DNA from: Dermacentor variabilis | Taxonomy: Eukaryota; Arthropoda; Arachnida; Ixodida; Ixodidae | DNA: 64,000 nt | Assembly: GCF_050947875.1 (NCBI RefSeq) | Contig: NC_134570.1 | Location: 100,978,122 to 101,042,121, forward strand | Direction: 5' to 3' | Part shown: positions 35,065 to 46,989 of the stretch, piece by piece | Layout: every line of letters starts with the position of its first letter | How positions within the stretch are numbered: position 1 is the stretch's first letter | Notes under the pieces: model-generated | What the model was told of the DNA's origin: nothing | The model's input: the letters and a program-made list of their open reading frames with translations, nothing else | The model's database searches: none | Program-made: the position numbers and the translations under genes

Positions 35065-35940
35065 ATGCTAGACAGCATAGTGACTTACAGGAGCACTAAA
35101 CACAGAACCAAACACGACAAGCGCGAAGTAAAACTGAAATATAACGTAAAAGGCGCATTAAGTATGAGGTTTTACGTGCCAACATGCATTAAGCGCATAC
35201 ATATAAGCTATGAAGACAGAAAAAAAGATACATACAAAAAAGTCATCACGTCCCATACCAAGCGCGCCACCCATACATTACCTACCCGTCAAGAAGTTTG
35301 GCAGCAAAGATGGCGTTGAAGTAGTGATGTAAGCTACTGAAAAGCTATGCTGTGTGTGTAGAAGAACGCATCTCAATCCGAAATACGAAAATAAGGCAAG
35401 TAGGGTTAGCCACCGCAGTAAGTATCAGGCGTGTACACAGCGTCTAGTTTGTAAAATTCCGCTCTCATGTGGTCGAGTCAACATTGACCACATTGAGCGG
35501 TTCGGAATTAGCGTGAAAGAGAGCATGACAAGCTCAGGCGCGCAGATGGACACTTAGCAGTTCACTGTAATGAGCGCGGGTGTAGGCCCTATTTCGATAA
35601 CACATGTATAGTGTATCGTAGCCCAGCGCAGCCTTGTCGACTGACACTAGAGGCAGACGGAATGCAGCGTGATGATTTAGCCTGCGTGCGTGCACCTTCA
35701 ATTTTCGCTCACGACCAAAGAATAACATATATCTAGCAGGTGTGAATGATAGTGTAGCATGATTCGCTCGCTTGGCATGGCACGTAATAACATTCTTTTC
35801 TTGTATAATCTCTCGGTCGTTTGTCTGTCTTCATGCCTTGTTGTATACGCTTTCTGCATTAAATTTCAATTGAAGTTAGGGCTTGTGGTGTTTGGTTCTG
35901 TGTTTAGTGTCTCTGTAAGCTATTGCTATGCCTAGCATTC
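35065..35940. mobile_element. Non-autonomous element with about 60-bp terminal inverted repeats
   Basis: Left arm 35065-35121 includes CACTAAACACAGAACCAAAC. Right arm 35881-35940 contains its reverse complement almost exactly, and the outer parts (ATGCTAG...AGCATAGTGACTTACAG against CTGTAAGCTATTGCTATGCCTAGCAT) pair imperfectly. About 870 bp in total with no plausible transposase, so a MITE or foldback element. Superfamily unknown; target duplication not found. Confidence 0.65.
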
Positions 35941-37829
35941 TACAATATTAAAAATCTCATAAGAGCTGCCACTTCACTGTTAACCCGAGACCACTGACCT
36001 GTATGGATCCATCGAGGAAACGCTGTGGGTTATCTGACCGTCCTATATACTGTAGCGAACGGCACCGTTAGCCGCTGGCGAAACTGTGCTACATCCGGCT
36101 TTGAAAGCATCCATTTCAATGCGAGTGAATGCGAACTTGGCGCCGACATTATTTCTCGCCGGAGAAAGCTGGCTTGGTGGCCTTTCTTGTGCTGTTCTCG
36201 TCGGAAGTTGCGTAAAGGGTCGACTGCGAGCCATCCGTAATGTAAGCGCCAGCGCGCAGCTTTATGGCGCTAAGCGAAAACTCGATTCGCAATCCGAATG
36301 AAACTAATATTTGCTGCTTCCGTACGAATATTGTTGAATTTCTTGCCTCTTCGTTGTTCATCGCATTGTGTAATGAAGGAAAAAAGAAAGACCGCTGACC
36401 TAAAAATAGCGTTGAGCGAAAAAATTCCTACGGCGTCATCTTGGGGTACACTACACGTTTTAGCTGTTGACGGCGCGTTCGAGGAACATATATGTTCGAA
36501 TATTTTTAGGTGTGAAACTTTGTGTCGGATATCGAATCGGTACTTCAGGCATGCCTTTCAGTCTGCACGTGCACAAAGAAAACCAGAGAAAGAAAGTACG
36601 CCATAACATAGCATAGCTAACTCTTAAATTTGTTATAAATTGTAGTGGTTGTGACATCTCGACAGCTGCACGATGGTGCGCCGTGGGCCATCTTTCACAC
36701 TCATTTATAAAAGTTATATTTATACCTCGTATCTCAAAAGAACGCAAGTCTTCTGTTAGATACCTCCAAAGTGGCTGAAGTCCCTCTATAATACCACAAA
36801 AAAAACGTGATTTATGGTGGAATCTAAGCTTTGTCTTCCAGCATGGCCGCCTAATGCGCTAGCTGTTAGGCCATGGTCGCACGCATGCTTCTCTCGTGCC
36901 AAAGTCGCTCCTTGGAACATCTGGCGCTTGTGTTACGTGTGAATTTCTTGCAGTTTTCTCCCTGACAGCTAGAGCTTGGAGACGCTGCATTGGATTGTAC
37001 CCTCGACGAGAGCGGTTTACATTTCCTGTTGGATATGATACCGCCAATAGGGATGAAGTCAGCCTATAAAGACCTTAGCGCATAAAAATAGAATAAGTAC
37101 CTGACAACGGCTCACCGGTGATACGACGCTACATGCGATGTATCGCGCTGCCTTTGATAAGGCTTTTGTGCGTTGACACACATGTACAGTCGACCAATTC
37201 TTTGACGCTACCACAAAAGACTCGACTAGCCAACCGGCCAGCGCCTGCCAACGGCTCGAAGCGACGACATGAGCAAGAGTACCGCATGCGCACCAAGGTC
37301 ACTAGAAGTCTAGAAGTTCACTAGTTTGTTGGCATCTTATCATGATTATATTACTTAAATATACATACAATTAACGGCAGACTGTTGCACAACGCTCCTT
37401 GACGAGAAAGGATGTGAGTCGAGTGAGTTCCTGGACACTTTGCAATGTGGTGAACGCTGTTTAAGTCATTTATCCGGGACCTCAAATAGCTTCGACTAAT
37501 GATAACGTATTTCGCTTGCATTTCCCGCTAAATCGCCGCTGAATATTTAAACATAGACGAAGCACTAGTCCGACATTTCTTGCATCACGTCGCTTAGAAA
37601 TCCGTCGTGGTGGGTGCGGATCAGCCCCCCACCCACCTCGACTTCAAAATCTAGAAGCTTGTCACAATGACACAACAGCCAGTCACTAAGCATTTCTTTA
37701 CGGACACTAAACTCTCTGTTTGTGGCATGGCAATCGGTGTCAGCTTGGGTACGTTAGGTACGGCATGTTATTTCAACACCGAAAATGGTTAACATGCCTT
37801 CACTGCGGCCCTCACCGTCTTGCTCCAGC
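35941..37829. other. Unassigned sequence
   Basis: No gene recognised. Open frames of up to 102 codons (for example 36298-36606) lack motifs and overlap frames on the other strand. Confidence 0.35.
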
Positions 37830-38110
37830 CCATCCGCCCCCTTTGATTTTGTGGGCACATACTTAGACGGTCCCTTTCTGCTCGTCGGCTGCTGTTAACA
37901 TTTGGATTGCTACTTCCATAGGCCATCTGTCGCGCTACATGTTAGACTGCAGCTCATCGCGGTAGTGTCGCCTCCGAAGTCGTCGAGTTTTTCTTGCACA
38001 CTATTGTTTTGCGCCACGGCGCGCCTCGAGCCCGTGTGCGTGTTTATGACAAGACTTTCTTCTCTCATGTTCTTGCTGAAGTCCTCCAGGCCTCTATAGA
38101 ACCATTCGTA
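37830..38110 (+). pseudogene. Ty3/gypsy integrase core relic
   Basis: Spread over shifting frames are PFDFVGTYLDGPF (compare FDQVGMDLLGPF of the intact element) and SEVVEFFLHTIVLRHGAPRA (compare SEVAQFFMHHIVLRHGAPSF), followed by a decayed DRG-like segment near 38045 and a HVLAEVL segment. This covers the integrase from the first catalytic Asp to just after the second. Several frameshifts and a stop separate the pieces. Related to, but much older than, the element at 10614. Confidence 0.75.
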
Positions 38111-38319
38111 AGACCACTTCACCATACCATCCGCCAGGAAATGGTCTTACTATGCGCTCTCATCGGCTTTCGTCTGACAAGAGCTCTATGTGTACTGAAA
38201 CTGTATGCGCATAGTGGGACACCATTCTTCCGTTTGCCACACTTGCCTATAATACTTCCGGGCTAGTTGCAAATAACTTCAGTTAGAGTCCACTTATCAA
38301 CGCGTATCGTTCAGCGGAT

Positions 38320-38490
38320 TTGGCGTGCGAGAAGCACGATGTGATTATGAGGCACGCCCGTAGTGGCGTTCTCCGGATTAACTTCGACCACCTGGGGTTC
38401 TTTATTCTTGAACATGCACCCAATGCGTGGTACAGGGGCAAAGTTTTGGCATTTCGATGCTCAAGCTGGCACCGTCTAAATGCACGGCCT
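38320..38490 (-). mobile_element. Ruka-like SINE remnant, minus strand
   Basis: Plus-strand order GATTATGAGGCACGCCCGTAGTGGCG, then TTCGACCACCTGGGGTTCTTT, then GCATTTCGATGCTC is the reverse complement of the tick SINE body and tail. The tRNA-like head is missing or eroded. Confidence 0.7.
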
Positions 38491-40399
38491 GCTATTTGAG
38501 ATGGGGCTATTAAATTCGCATGCAAAGACACGATAAACAACGAAAACATATTAGAAATAAAAAGAATGCGATAACAATAAAAAAATAAAACAAGACATTA
38601 GGCGATCAAGTAAGGAACTTCTAGGAAATGAAGTTACTGGCCTAGGAAAAAAATGAATTCAGGGGGAATTTAGTCCCTGACATATATGAAGGGTCCTTCA
38701 GAACGGAATTAACAGTCAGGATCGCAGCCTTCGTGGACACTCTCCACCTTACGCTGCAGAAAAAAAAAATCACTAGAGATTGCTTCTGCCTAGGACGATA
38801 GCGCGTGTGTCTTTATAAATCTGGAGTGAAAGCTCGGGAATTATGTGCCGTTGTCTGATTCTAGGCCTGATTGCAGATGTTCGAGTGCACCTGCTTACCT
38901 CTGCAGCAAATCGCGTTTTCTGAGACCGGGCACGTATAATGCGGCGATCCAACCGAGATTGGCGGGATCTTGAAGCCCCTAGAGACGTGTAAAGCATGCA
39001 CATCCCCGTTTTCTGCCAAGGAAACAGCTATGAAGCTGTCGGCAATCGACTTTACGAGCAGAGGTGTACGAAGGTGTTTTAAGCACACCTGTCAAGTAAT
39101 ATGCGACGATGCTAAGTAACACGAAAGGCACATAGAACCAAGAGAAGACTGGAGAGGAAAGTTTACTGAAAGGAAAAGTTGTGAGAATCTTGTATCGTCT
39201 AGAGCGACTGACTTAAAGAAATGAAACTGTGGAGCTCTTCATGTGGTACTCAATGCAGGGAGTATATGTAGTTTGGTTTTCTGCCTTGTATTATGGGAGC
39301 ATAGAGGCAACCGAAGAAATCAGAACAGTTTCGAATTCTCTGAAATGAACACTGTGCTCTTTCTTTTAAGACAATGATGGTGCTGCCACCAGAGGCGCAA
39401 GTTTGATAACCAGTCATTTTTAAAGCTTCCATCGCGTGATTTATGTGTCGCGTTTCCGGCCGCATGTCTAGATAAAGAAATAATGCTTCTAGAGAAAATT
39501 GCACTATCGTTAATGTAGTAGGCAATGCGAATTTTTTTTACATGTATGACTAATCATAACATGGTGCTTTTATGTAGCGTGAGTGTCGTACTAGTCTATT
39601 GGTTGTTCGTGCTGTAATAATACCTGCTACTACTGCTGCTGCTGCTGCTATAAAGAGAAACATATTTTTTTATGCTTGCAGATTGACAGCCATGTTCCCA
39701 GTGAAGTTGCTTCATTCGATAAAGCTTGGACTATGGCTAGTTGATATGTAGTCGTTTTGGTCATATAAATGAATGACCTTATTTTGCATACAAAGGAATT
39801 ACATGGTGGTGTTCGGGGTAAACAGTTACACGCAGGAAATTTAATCTGCACAAAAACCTATCAAAGACAACAGCGTGCGCTCACATGTAAACACACAGGT
39901 GGGCAGGCGTCAATTTACAAAAATGCATGTATACAAGCAGGAAGTAGTACATATATATAATTAGAAAAATACCTAGCCTGTGCGCACCAGGAACTCTAAA
40001 ATTTACACGTGAACAGTACAGATTAGTTAATGCATTTTATCATAAAAAATGAAAAAAAAAAATATTGTAACATAGCGCCATAATGAGTACAGCACAAACT
40101 CGAAAAAATACTATCATTTACAGCGTAGCATATTAACGAAAGCTATAGAGGATAAGAACAATTGCACTGTACTTTTTGCGCAAATACCACGAAATAGCTC
40201 CTAAATTGGTGGACGAGCATGAGATCACACCATAATTGTCATTGGGAAATCAGATGTTCCTCAATGATTTGCAATGTTAATTCATGATTTCTATTTGCTT
40301 TCTGTCCCCCTATCTTGTACATTTTTTACGTGCGTCTGCAAACAATAAACAGCTAAATGGTTGGCAATCGAGGTTGTTGGTAGATTGAAAGTTCTGGAT
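38491..40399. other. Unassigned sequence
   Basis: No gene. A CTG/CTA trinucleotide run at about 39629-39650 is the only structure noted. Confidence 0.4.
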
Positions 40400-40472
40400 G
40401 AGCGCTAAACGACTGGGCAATGACTAGACGGCGCAAATGCGCTGTCTTTCCTTGTCCCATCGTTTAGCGCTC
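40400..40472. repeat. Near-perfect palindrome (hairpin)
   Basis: Left arm GAGCGCTAAACGACTGGG to GGCGCA (40400-40435) pairs with the right arm TGCGCTGTCTTTC to GTTTAGCGCTC (40438-40472), with a two-base loop and few mismatches. Similar in build to 50230-50321. Confidence 0.8.
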
Positions 40473-43400
40473 CTCCAAAAGTAAGCCGATTAAAGTCGGC
40501 GCACATGTGTTTGCGTTTCATTTACGTTGTCCTTTCTGTGAACACCGCATCACAGTAAACAACGGGAATGTTTCTTTCCAACACTTCCCTTAGGACTTTA
40601 GGTTGCCTCATAAAAAACAACATCCCTTAAACGCTTCCCCTATACGGCCCACCATATGAGACGTTGCCGGCAACACTTCCGAGCAGAGATATTAAGGAAA
40701 AATTACCGAACAGGCCGTACTTAGCCCACGTATTTTACCTTTGCATGTATGCACTGCACGTAAATTATTTTCAGTGCCCTGTTTGATAAATGCTAGCGCA
40801 ACTGAGGACAGCTGTTTGGAAGAAGTCACAATACAAACGTGCTGGCAGGTTTGCAGATACTCACTATTTTTGTTTACAGCAAATCTGTGCACACATAAGG
40901 GCAGATCCTTTTCCTGGAATCTCGACCGTCAGGACAGCTGTACGTGAAACTGATAGTCACAAAGCATGGGCTGGAACCTTAAGTATCCACAACACACCAA
41001 TATTGTTAACATTAAGCAACATTACTTAGCAAGCAGTAACCGTCATCGAAGGAATGAACATGAAATGCAATAAGCAAGCTCGTGTCATGCACAGGAGGCT
41101 TACAGTGTGTATGAACAGAGGTCTCAAAGAGCCGTTGCCCAACTTGGTTCCGGTTTTTAAAATACTGTGCAGGCTCACTATTTTGCATGCTTATCTTCAG
41201 GATTATAAACAGTCCACATAAACATCAAAGACGTCAACAATCCTAAAATACAGAAAAAATAAAGGAGAGTTAAAATTTTGCAGATTTTCAACAACGCTCT
41301 GCGATTCGGATGGTTTCAGGAGAAGCAGAAAAGCGTTCCATTCGGGCCATAAACCGGTGCCCATGTCGTGCAATCAACATCTGCTTTGCATTTTCACACC
41401 ATCGCCCCTTCTCTTCTGCTGGTTTCTGCACACATGCTTCTCATGCCTTTCTGATTCTCCCTGCAGTTATGAACATTATGGCTTGCTGTCCATGATAACA
41501 GTAGACTCGCACTAATTCAAATTCAGGATATTTCATTGCTGTATAACAGGTAGGTTGCCCCAAGTTCTGCTTATGCTTCCATCTAATAATTCATACTTCT
41601 GACAATTCAAACAAAATTCTGGAGTCCTTTCTAGTTTAAATTATCAGGTCTATGGTTATATGAAATGTGACAATGAATGGTAGCTTAGGACAAAAGCCTT
41701 GTGGCGAGCTGAATCAAAAGTTGTGCAGCTCATGTGATGGGTGCTCTTCAGATGCGTCTTTTGCCGAGAAAGCAGGACTGTGGCACAGAGTCTGTGTCAT
41801 CTCAATTAGGCAGTACCCATGCAAAAATGAGGGATATATATTTGGGGCACTTGATGCTACTGCTGTTTTAATCACACTCTTTTCCTTTATTTATGCAGCT
41901 GGGTGATCTTGTAATGAGCCTTTGCACCACTGAGGCTCGCTCAACACTCTAATATGCACACACATCTTAACATGGGGCATGCTTGAAATGTAGATTATAC
42001 AGCCATGTAAAGCCATCCCAATGTGCATCACTTCCTTGCACAGCTCCAACTAAATGTGAGCTTGTGACATTCAAGCACAATCATTAGTTTTACATATCAT
42101 TTCCCCAGTCATTATTACGCAGCTGCATTCCTAATGCTCTGAGAGCACATAATTTGCATTTCCATGCAATACATGAAGGCTCATCGAAGCAGTGTTTTAG
42201 TCAAATAATGCATTCATGTCCCATTCTGCCAGGACACTTACCTTTCTTCCTTATTCAACTTTGCCACTTGACAAATTTTTCAACGCAGACACACTATCTG
42301 TGTGCCTTCAAAACAATAATTGGGCTGTGTTGCAAGAAGACAAGAAAATGGACACAAAAATTCATGGCAAAATGAGCACGTTTCTCTTCTTGTCCCTTCT
42401 CAATGTCACCCAATCATAACGATACATTTTTATTGCACACTACACTAAAATATTCGTGAGCAAAGTTATGATTTCATACCAGGCATAAGCAATCAGCATA
42501 GAGCTCGGATACCGAACCCGATGACCAACAAGGTGCAAGCACCCGGTGAACCGAACAGCAAGCAAAATAATAAGGCAGAAACGTACACCACGGAGTGGAA
42601 GACAGCTTATACATGTGCAGTTCAGGTCGCTAGAGCCTAAGTGCTGCTACCTAACTTATGTGATAAGTTCCTTATTACTATGGGTTTAACGAAACCACCT
42701 TGTCAGAGTTCGTGCTCTCACGTAACTCTATGGCCATGTTTTAGTATGCGCTTTTACACTGAATACTGCATCTTTGAGCCGTGCTATATTATAGAGGCGC
42801 TCACTTTGACAGCCCTTTCTTCTACCCTGCAATGGGCATGACACGCATTTTGCTAGATTGAACAGTCGGGCAGTTGGCTCCAAGCATCATCCACAAATAT
42901 CAGCCAATCAATAGTAGTGTAATCAAGGGTGGCCCTACAGCAAGTTTAATACCTGGCTATTGCAGTTAACCCTCACACAGTTTATGAATGTTGCCGGTTT
43001 TCCATTTTTTGAGCTTAAGTGCACAAAAAAGGCACGTGAAGGGGTGCTGATTCGTGTCATGTGCAGTGTGTTGGTCGTATATCTTTGGGCTCAGGGCCCC
43101 TGGTGTCATAAATCTCACCGATATAAATGTAAAAACTTCTTTGTACAATCTGTTCACGCCATATGATGTGCAGAATTGAAAATCGGGTGAGATGGACCAG
43201 ATGATGACCAGATGAACTAGAAAATAAGCTTAAGCCATACACAAGGTGGCCAATAAAGTTTGTAATGAAAGCATTTTTGGAGACAGTCATGTCTGCTATT
43301 TTCTAGGTATGCCAGTTGCTTGAACGCAGTGTTGACACCCTTGCACAACAGCTAGAAAATAACAGAGGGGCCAAAAACCGGCAGGCAGCACATTCAGAAA

Positions 43401-44393
43401 AAGAGGCAGCTTCCTCTTTATGCATGTACCACAGATAAATTATAGCAGGCTCTGCCCCTGCGAAGCACCTTGCATCTTTGATTTTACTGGCACAAAGGCA
43501 GCTATAAATTATTGTTACTTAACCGAAATACCTGTGATTAGAATAAGAAATGGTCTGGGAACCTGTCAATAAATGAATTTTTATGTGCTGATTTGGTACA
43601 GTGGAATATAAGTTAGACTAAATCGATATCTGTAAGCACAATCCAGGCATTTTTGAAAGTGGTTGTGAAGAATACATAATGTATTACAGAGGTAGTACAT
43701 TGAATACAAACATGTGTGGTACTGCCAATCTTCGTAACAGCATAACACTTCAGTGTTTGGAAACAGTAAGGAGGTGCACAAGGAACCAGATTGCAAATTC
43801 ACAACGCTTATGTACGCAAGAATTTGCAAGAATGTGATTCATCAGCATTCTAATGGCATCGGCCACTCATAAAAAGGATGCAGAAACCAGGGTGCTGGCC
43901 AGTCATGAACTACTGTTAAGAAGGTCTGCACATGATTAGCTTTGTGAATCTAGGCCTAAGTGTTGCTCTCTTGTTTTAGCTAAAACAGATGCCTAAAAGT
44001 TCAAAATGTTGTTGATAGCAGCAACATGAACAGAGCTTCCAAGTTGGCTTTTAAGAGCCAACAGCACATATTTCAATGAAAACTAGGAGAATGTATTAGG
44101 GCAATGACAACACTAAAGACACAAATCTGGTAACGCCACATCGTCAGAACAAGCGTAGCTATGTGCCAAGGTACATTTACTGGCCGGTGCGTACAGCTAC
44201 ACTTTGTTCCTAAAATGAATCCTTTTAATACAAGAATCCCAGCTCACTTTAGCCCGAGTTTAAAAATATGCGATTGCCACCTAGCTGAACAAAACTAAGG
44301 TAGTGTTCTTTGCCGTCGCTTGGAGATACTTAAATTATATTTTTCAATCCACCTAGTTAGATCATTAGTCCTAATTTATTATTTAGCACCTAA
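40473..44393. other. Long stretch with few recognisable repeats
   Basis: Nearly 4 kb without any element I recognise, T/A-rich. Poly(A)-like AATAAA strings occur at about 40345, 43252 and 43568. The texture resembles untranslated or intergenic host DNA. No coding frame is convincing. Confidence 0.3.
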
Positions 44394-44960
44394 GTGGGTT
44401 TGCTCACCGTCGGGCGAACGGTATCATCCACAGATGAACGGCTCAAGAAGACCATCGCTGACATAATTTTTGTGTATGTTGATGTGGGTCACAAGAACTG
44501 GAACAGCGTTCTTCCTTTTATGACCTTTGCCTATAATGTCGCCGTTCGAGAAACCACAGGATTATATCCTTTCCGCTTGCTTCATGGACGCGAGGTTACC
44601 ACAATGTTAGACGCAATGCTTCTCCCCGACGCCTTTGCATCTACCCCAGTCATTACTGCCCAATATGCTCAGCGTACCGAGCAAGCTCGTCAGCTAGCTC
44701 GCCTGCGTATTTTCTCTCAGGAACACTACAATGCCCACAGGTAAAACCTCCGCCACAGAGAAGTTACTTACCGCCTCAGAGAAAAAGTATAGATCTGGAG
44801 TCCCGTCTGCCCACGCGGGAGGTTGGAGAAACTTCTCCGTCGTTATTTTGGGCACTACCGGGTTTTTCCAACGCCTCAGCAACTTCAACTACAAAGTTGT
44901 TTGAGAGAGCACTACACGATGCTTCGACCGTACACCACAACCGGACATCGTCCAGGTGAG
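44394..44960 (+). pseudogene. Ty3/gypsy integrase C-terminus relic
   Basis: The frame 44394-44744 reads TDERLKKTIADIIFVYVDVG, then FMTFAYNVAVRETTG and FRLLHGREVTTMLDAML, matching the end of the integrase core of the intact element (TERLNKTLADMLAMYVDVQ, VTFAYNTATQETTR, FRLVYGRDVQTMLDAMM). After a stop at about 44742 the GPY/F module continues with further changes (REVTYRL, RGRLEKLLRRYFGHYRVF) to about 44960. The catalytic Asp residues upstream are gone. Its polypurine tract and a candidate 3' LTR follow, so this is the 3' end of an old element of the same lineage as 10614-16109. Confidence 0.88.
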
Positions 44961-45015
44961 GTGAGTAGGATGAAGCGCTACAACACACGCTGATCCTGAC
45001 TACTTCTGAAGCATC

Positions 45016-45050
45016 GAGCCGATGCTTTTGAAGGGGGGGGGGGAGGGGGT
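45016..45050 (+). promoter_or_regulatory. Hairpin and polypurine tract of the gypsy relic
   Basis: CATCGAGCCGATGC followed by a 19-base almost pure G run, just before a TG dinucleotide. The same arrangement, ATCGAGTCGAT plus a G-rich tract, precedes the 3' LTR of the intact element. Confidence 0.7.
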
Positions 45051-45052
45051 AA

Positions 45053-45244
45053 TGACACGTACATTCAGTGCGATTCCGTGTGTTGTGCGGTTACAGTTTG
45101 ATTTAGCTTTGATTTGCGTGCCGCCAAGGCCTCGGGAAAGAGAGATGAGGATGATGAAGAAGACGTTCTGCTCGATCAGAGCTGTTCTGCTGGGTTACCG
45201 GCGCTTGTATTTGTTAATACCGTGAGAATATATGTACCTGTACA
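45053..45244 (+). mobile_element. Candidate 3' LTR of the gypsy relic
   Basis: Starts TGACACGTAC two bases after the polypurine tract and can be closed with a terminal CTGTACA at 45244, about 192 bp. Short like the 164-bp LTR of the intact element, but without obvious sequence identity apart from the terminal bases. No partner LTR in the window. Confidence 0.45.
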
Positions 45245-45246
45245 TA

Positions 45247-46122
45247 CAGGGTGTCCCCGCTAACTTTATCCAGATTTTAAAATATTCCAATGCACTCTAA
45301 GACGACGCGACCAAATGCATTATGATAATTAATGTATCAAGTAAGTCACGCTATTTTCTTATTCTGCTAAATTGCACAATTGGTCAAAATTACTTAAGCA
45401 TCTTCGGAAGCAACCGACTTAGGCAAAAAATTCCGATTAGAAAGCTGTGGAGCGGTTTGCAAAACGTCCGATATAACAGTTTCGAACTTTCTACCTAGTT
45501 GGTATTACCGTTTTCCCACTTACAGCAGATGCTAGCTAAGTAAAAAAAATACCACTTGACATGCCCGCTTTCGCACTGTTATTGCAACGCTCCCAAATGT
45601 TGCGAGTACAAAAGAACATAGCATTTAGCCGGGTGTGCTGCCACTGGATCTGCTTATCGCTATCATGAATCACCGCGAGGGAAGCAGATCGGTGGCGTAA
45701 ATAGCACAGCTAACGCCCTCTCACACAGCTACCGCACAGCTACTGCCCTGTCGCCTTTTAAGTGGCAGCACACCCGTCTATATACCATGTTCGTTCGCAC
45801 GCAGAAAGTTTGGGAGCGCTGCCATCCCGGCGAGTATCTGGAGTAAGTGGGAAAACAGTAATGACTAATATATAGAAAATTAGAAACTGCTTAATTGGAT
45901 ATTTTGCTAAGCGCTTCACAACTTTCTAATCGGAATTTTTTGCCTGACGTCGTTTCTTCCGAAATTGGGTAAACAATCTTCACTTATTATAGAATTAAGG
46001 GAAACACAAAATATAGTGTGACTTCCTCCACGCAATAGTCCGCCACATGCATTTTGGTCGCGTCGTCTTCGAGTGCATCGGCATGTTTTTAAACTCTGTC
46101 TAAAGTTAGCTGGGACGCCTTG
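45247..46122. mobile_element. Non-autonomous DNA element with long imperfect TIRs (CAGGGTGTCCC-type)
   Basis: Left end CAGGGTGTCCCCGCTAACTTT (first 20 bases from 45247), right end its complement in the form CAAGGCGTCCCAGCTAACTT, read from 46122 inwards. Pairing continues through GACGACGCGACCAAATGCAT (45302 on the left, 46067-46048 on the right) and further inwards through the AATCGGAA and GGGTGTGCTGCCACT blocks, so the 876-bp element is largely one big imperfect palindrome. No transposase. It starts two bases after the candidate LTR end. Superfamily not assigned. Confidence 0.8.
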
Positions 46123-46214
46123 CAATGCATGCCAACATAGTACGTGTGCCTAGCATGAACATTTTTTCATGCGTTAGAATTTTTAGGGTAGTCCACGCAC
46201 TTTCTGAGGCCAAG

Positions 46215-46374
<160 letters not shown>

Positions 46375-46404
46375 GTCCATGCATGTTTGTATCCAACCAT
46401 TTCT

Positions 46405-46650
46405 CCTGGGTCATTCATTGGGTATCGCGTCGGGCTACTGTTCTGAAGGTCCAAGGTTCGAAACCAAACAAACGACCAGCTTGGGTTACTCAGTATGTGG
46501 CAAAGTGTACATATGTACCGCTCTTCAACGAACCTTGTTCAGGCCGAAATGGTTCACTGTAGGTCCGCGACTTGGGGACAAGGTAGGCAAAGCAGTTTGA
46601 AGAAAATCTTTGACGCTTACTCGGAGCATTGGGTACGTGCTGGTTTTCAA
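46405..46650 (+). mobile_element. tRNA-derived SINE, second family
   Basis: The head TTGGGTATCGCGTCGGGCTA resembles an A box region, and GGTTCGAAACC at 46455-46465 is a good B box. A body of about 180 bases follows. It differs from the Ruka-like copies at 2342 and 28249. Confidence 0.65.
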
Positions 46651-46693
46651 ATAACTGAAGCAGTGTGTGAGACAGGGCTAGTTGGTATTTCAT

Positions 46694-46989
46694 GCTGAAG
46701 TGACTAGTGCAAGAGTGGACACGGGGCACTCAAAAGTAGACAAGTTCAAGCGCGAACTTCCAACTGGTGTTCATTACAAAAAGGTATGTATATATACTCT
46801 CGCGCCTTAGGTTTTGGCGTGGCCATGGTGCGCTCTTGTTTATTTGTGATGACCATGTTCAGTTACACGATTGAAGTGCGCGAGAATATATATACATACA
46901 TTTTTGTAATAAACACAAGTTGGAAGTTTGCGCTTGTCCTTGACGCCTTTATAGTGCCCCGTGTCCACTATTGCGCTGGGCACTTCAGC
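46694..46989. mobile_element. Foldback element with about 110-bp inverted arms
   Basis: Left arm 46694-46803 and right arm 46880-46989 are imperfect inverted copies: GCTGAAGTG at the tips, GTGGACACGGGGCACT, GCGCGAACTTCCAACT (GCGCAAACTTCCAACT in the partner) and ATTACAAAAAGGTATGTATA (ATGTATGTATA in the partner). A 75-bp spacer separates them. No ORF. Confidence 0.8.

Noticed and set aside
46455..46465. Possible functional tRNA gene at the B box
   Set aside because: No complete cloverleaf could be drawn, and a SINE body follows. The same applies to the other B boxes at 2392, 28298, 30867, 63191, 63696 and 63937.
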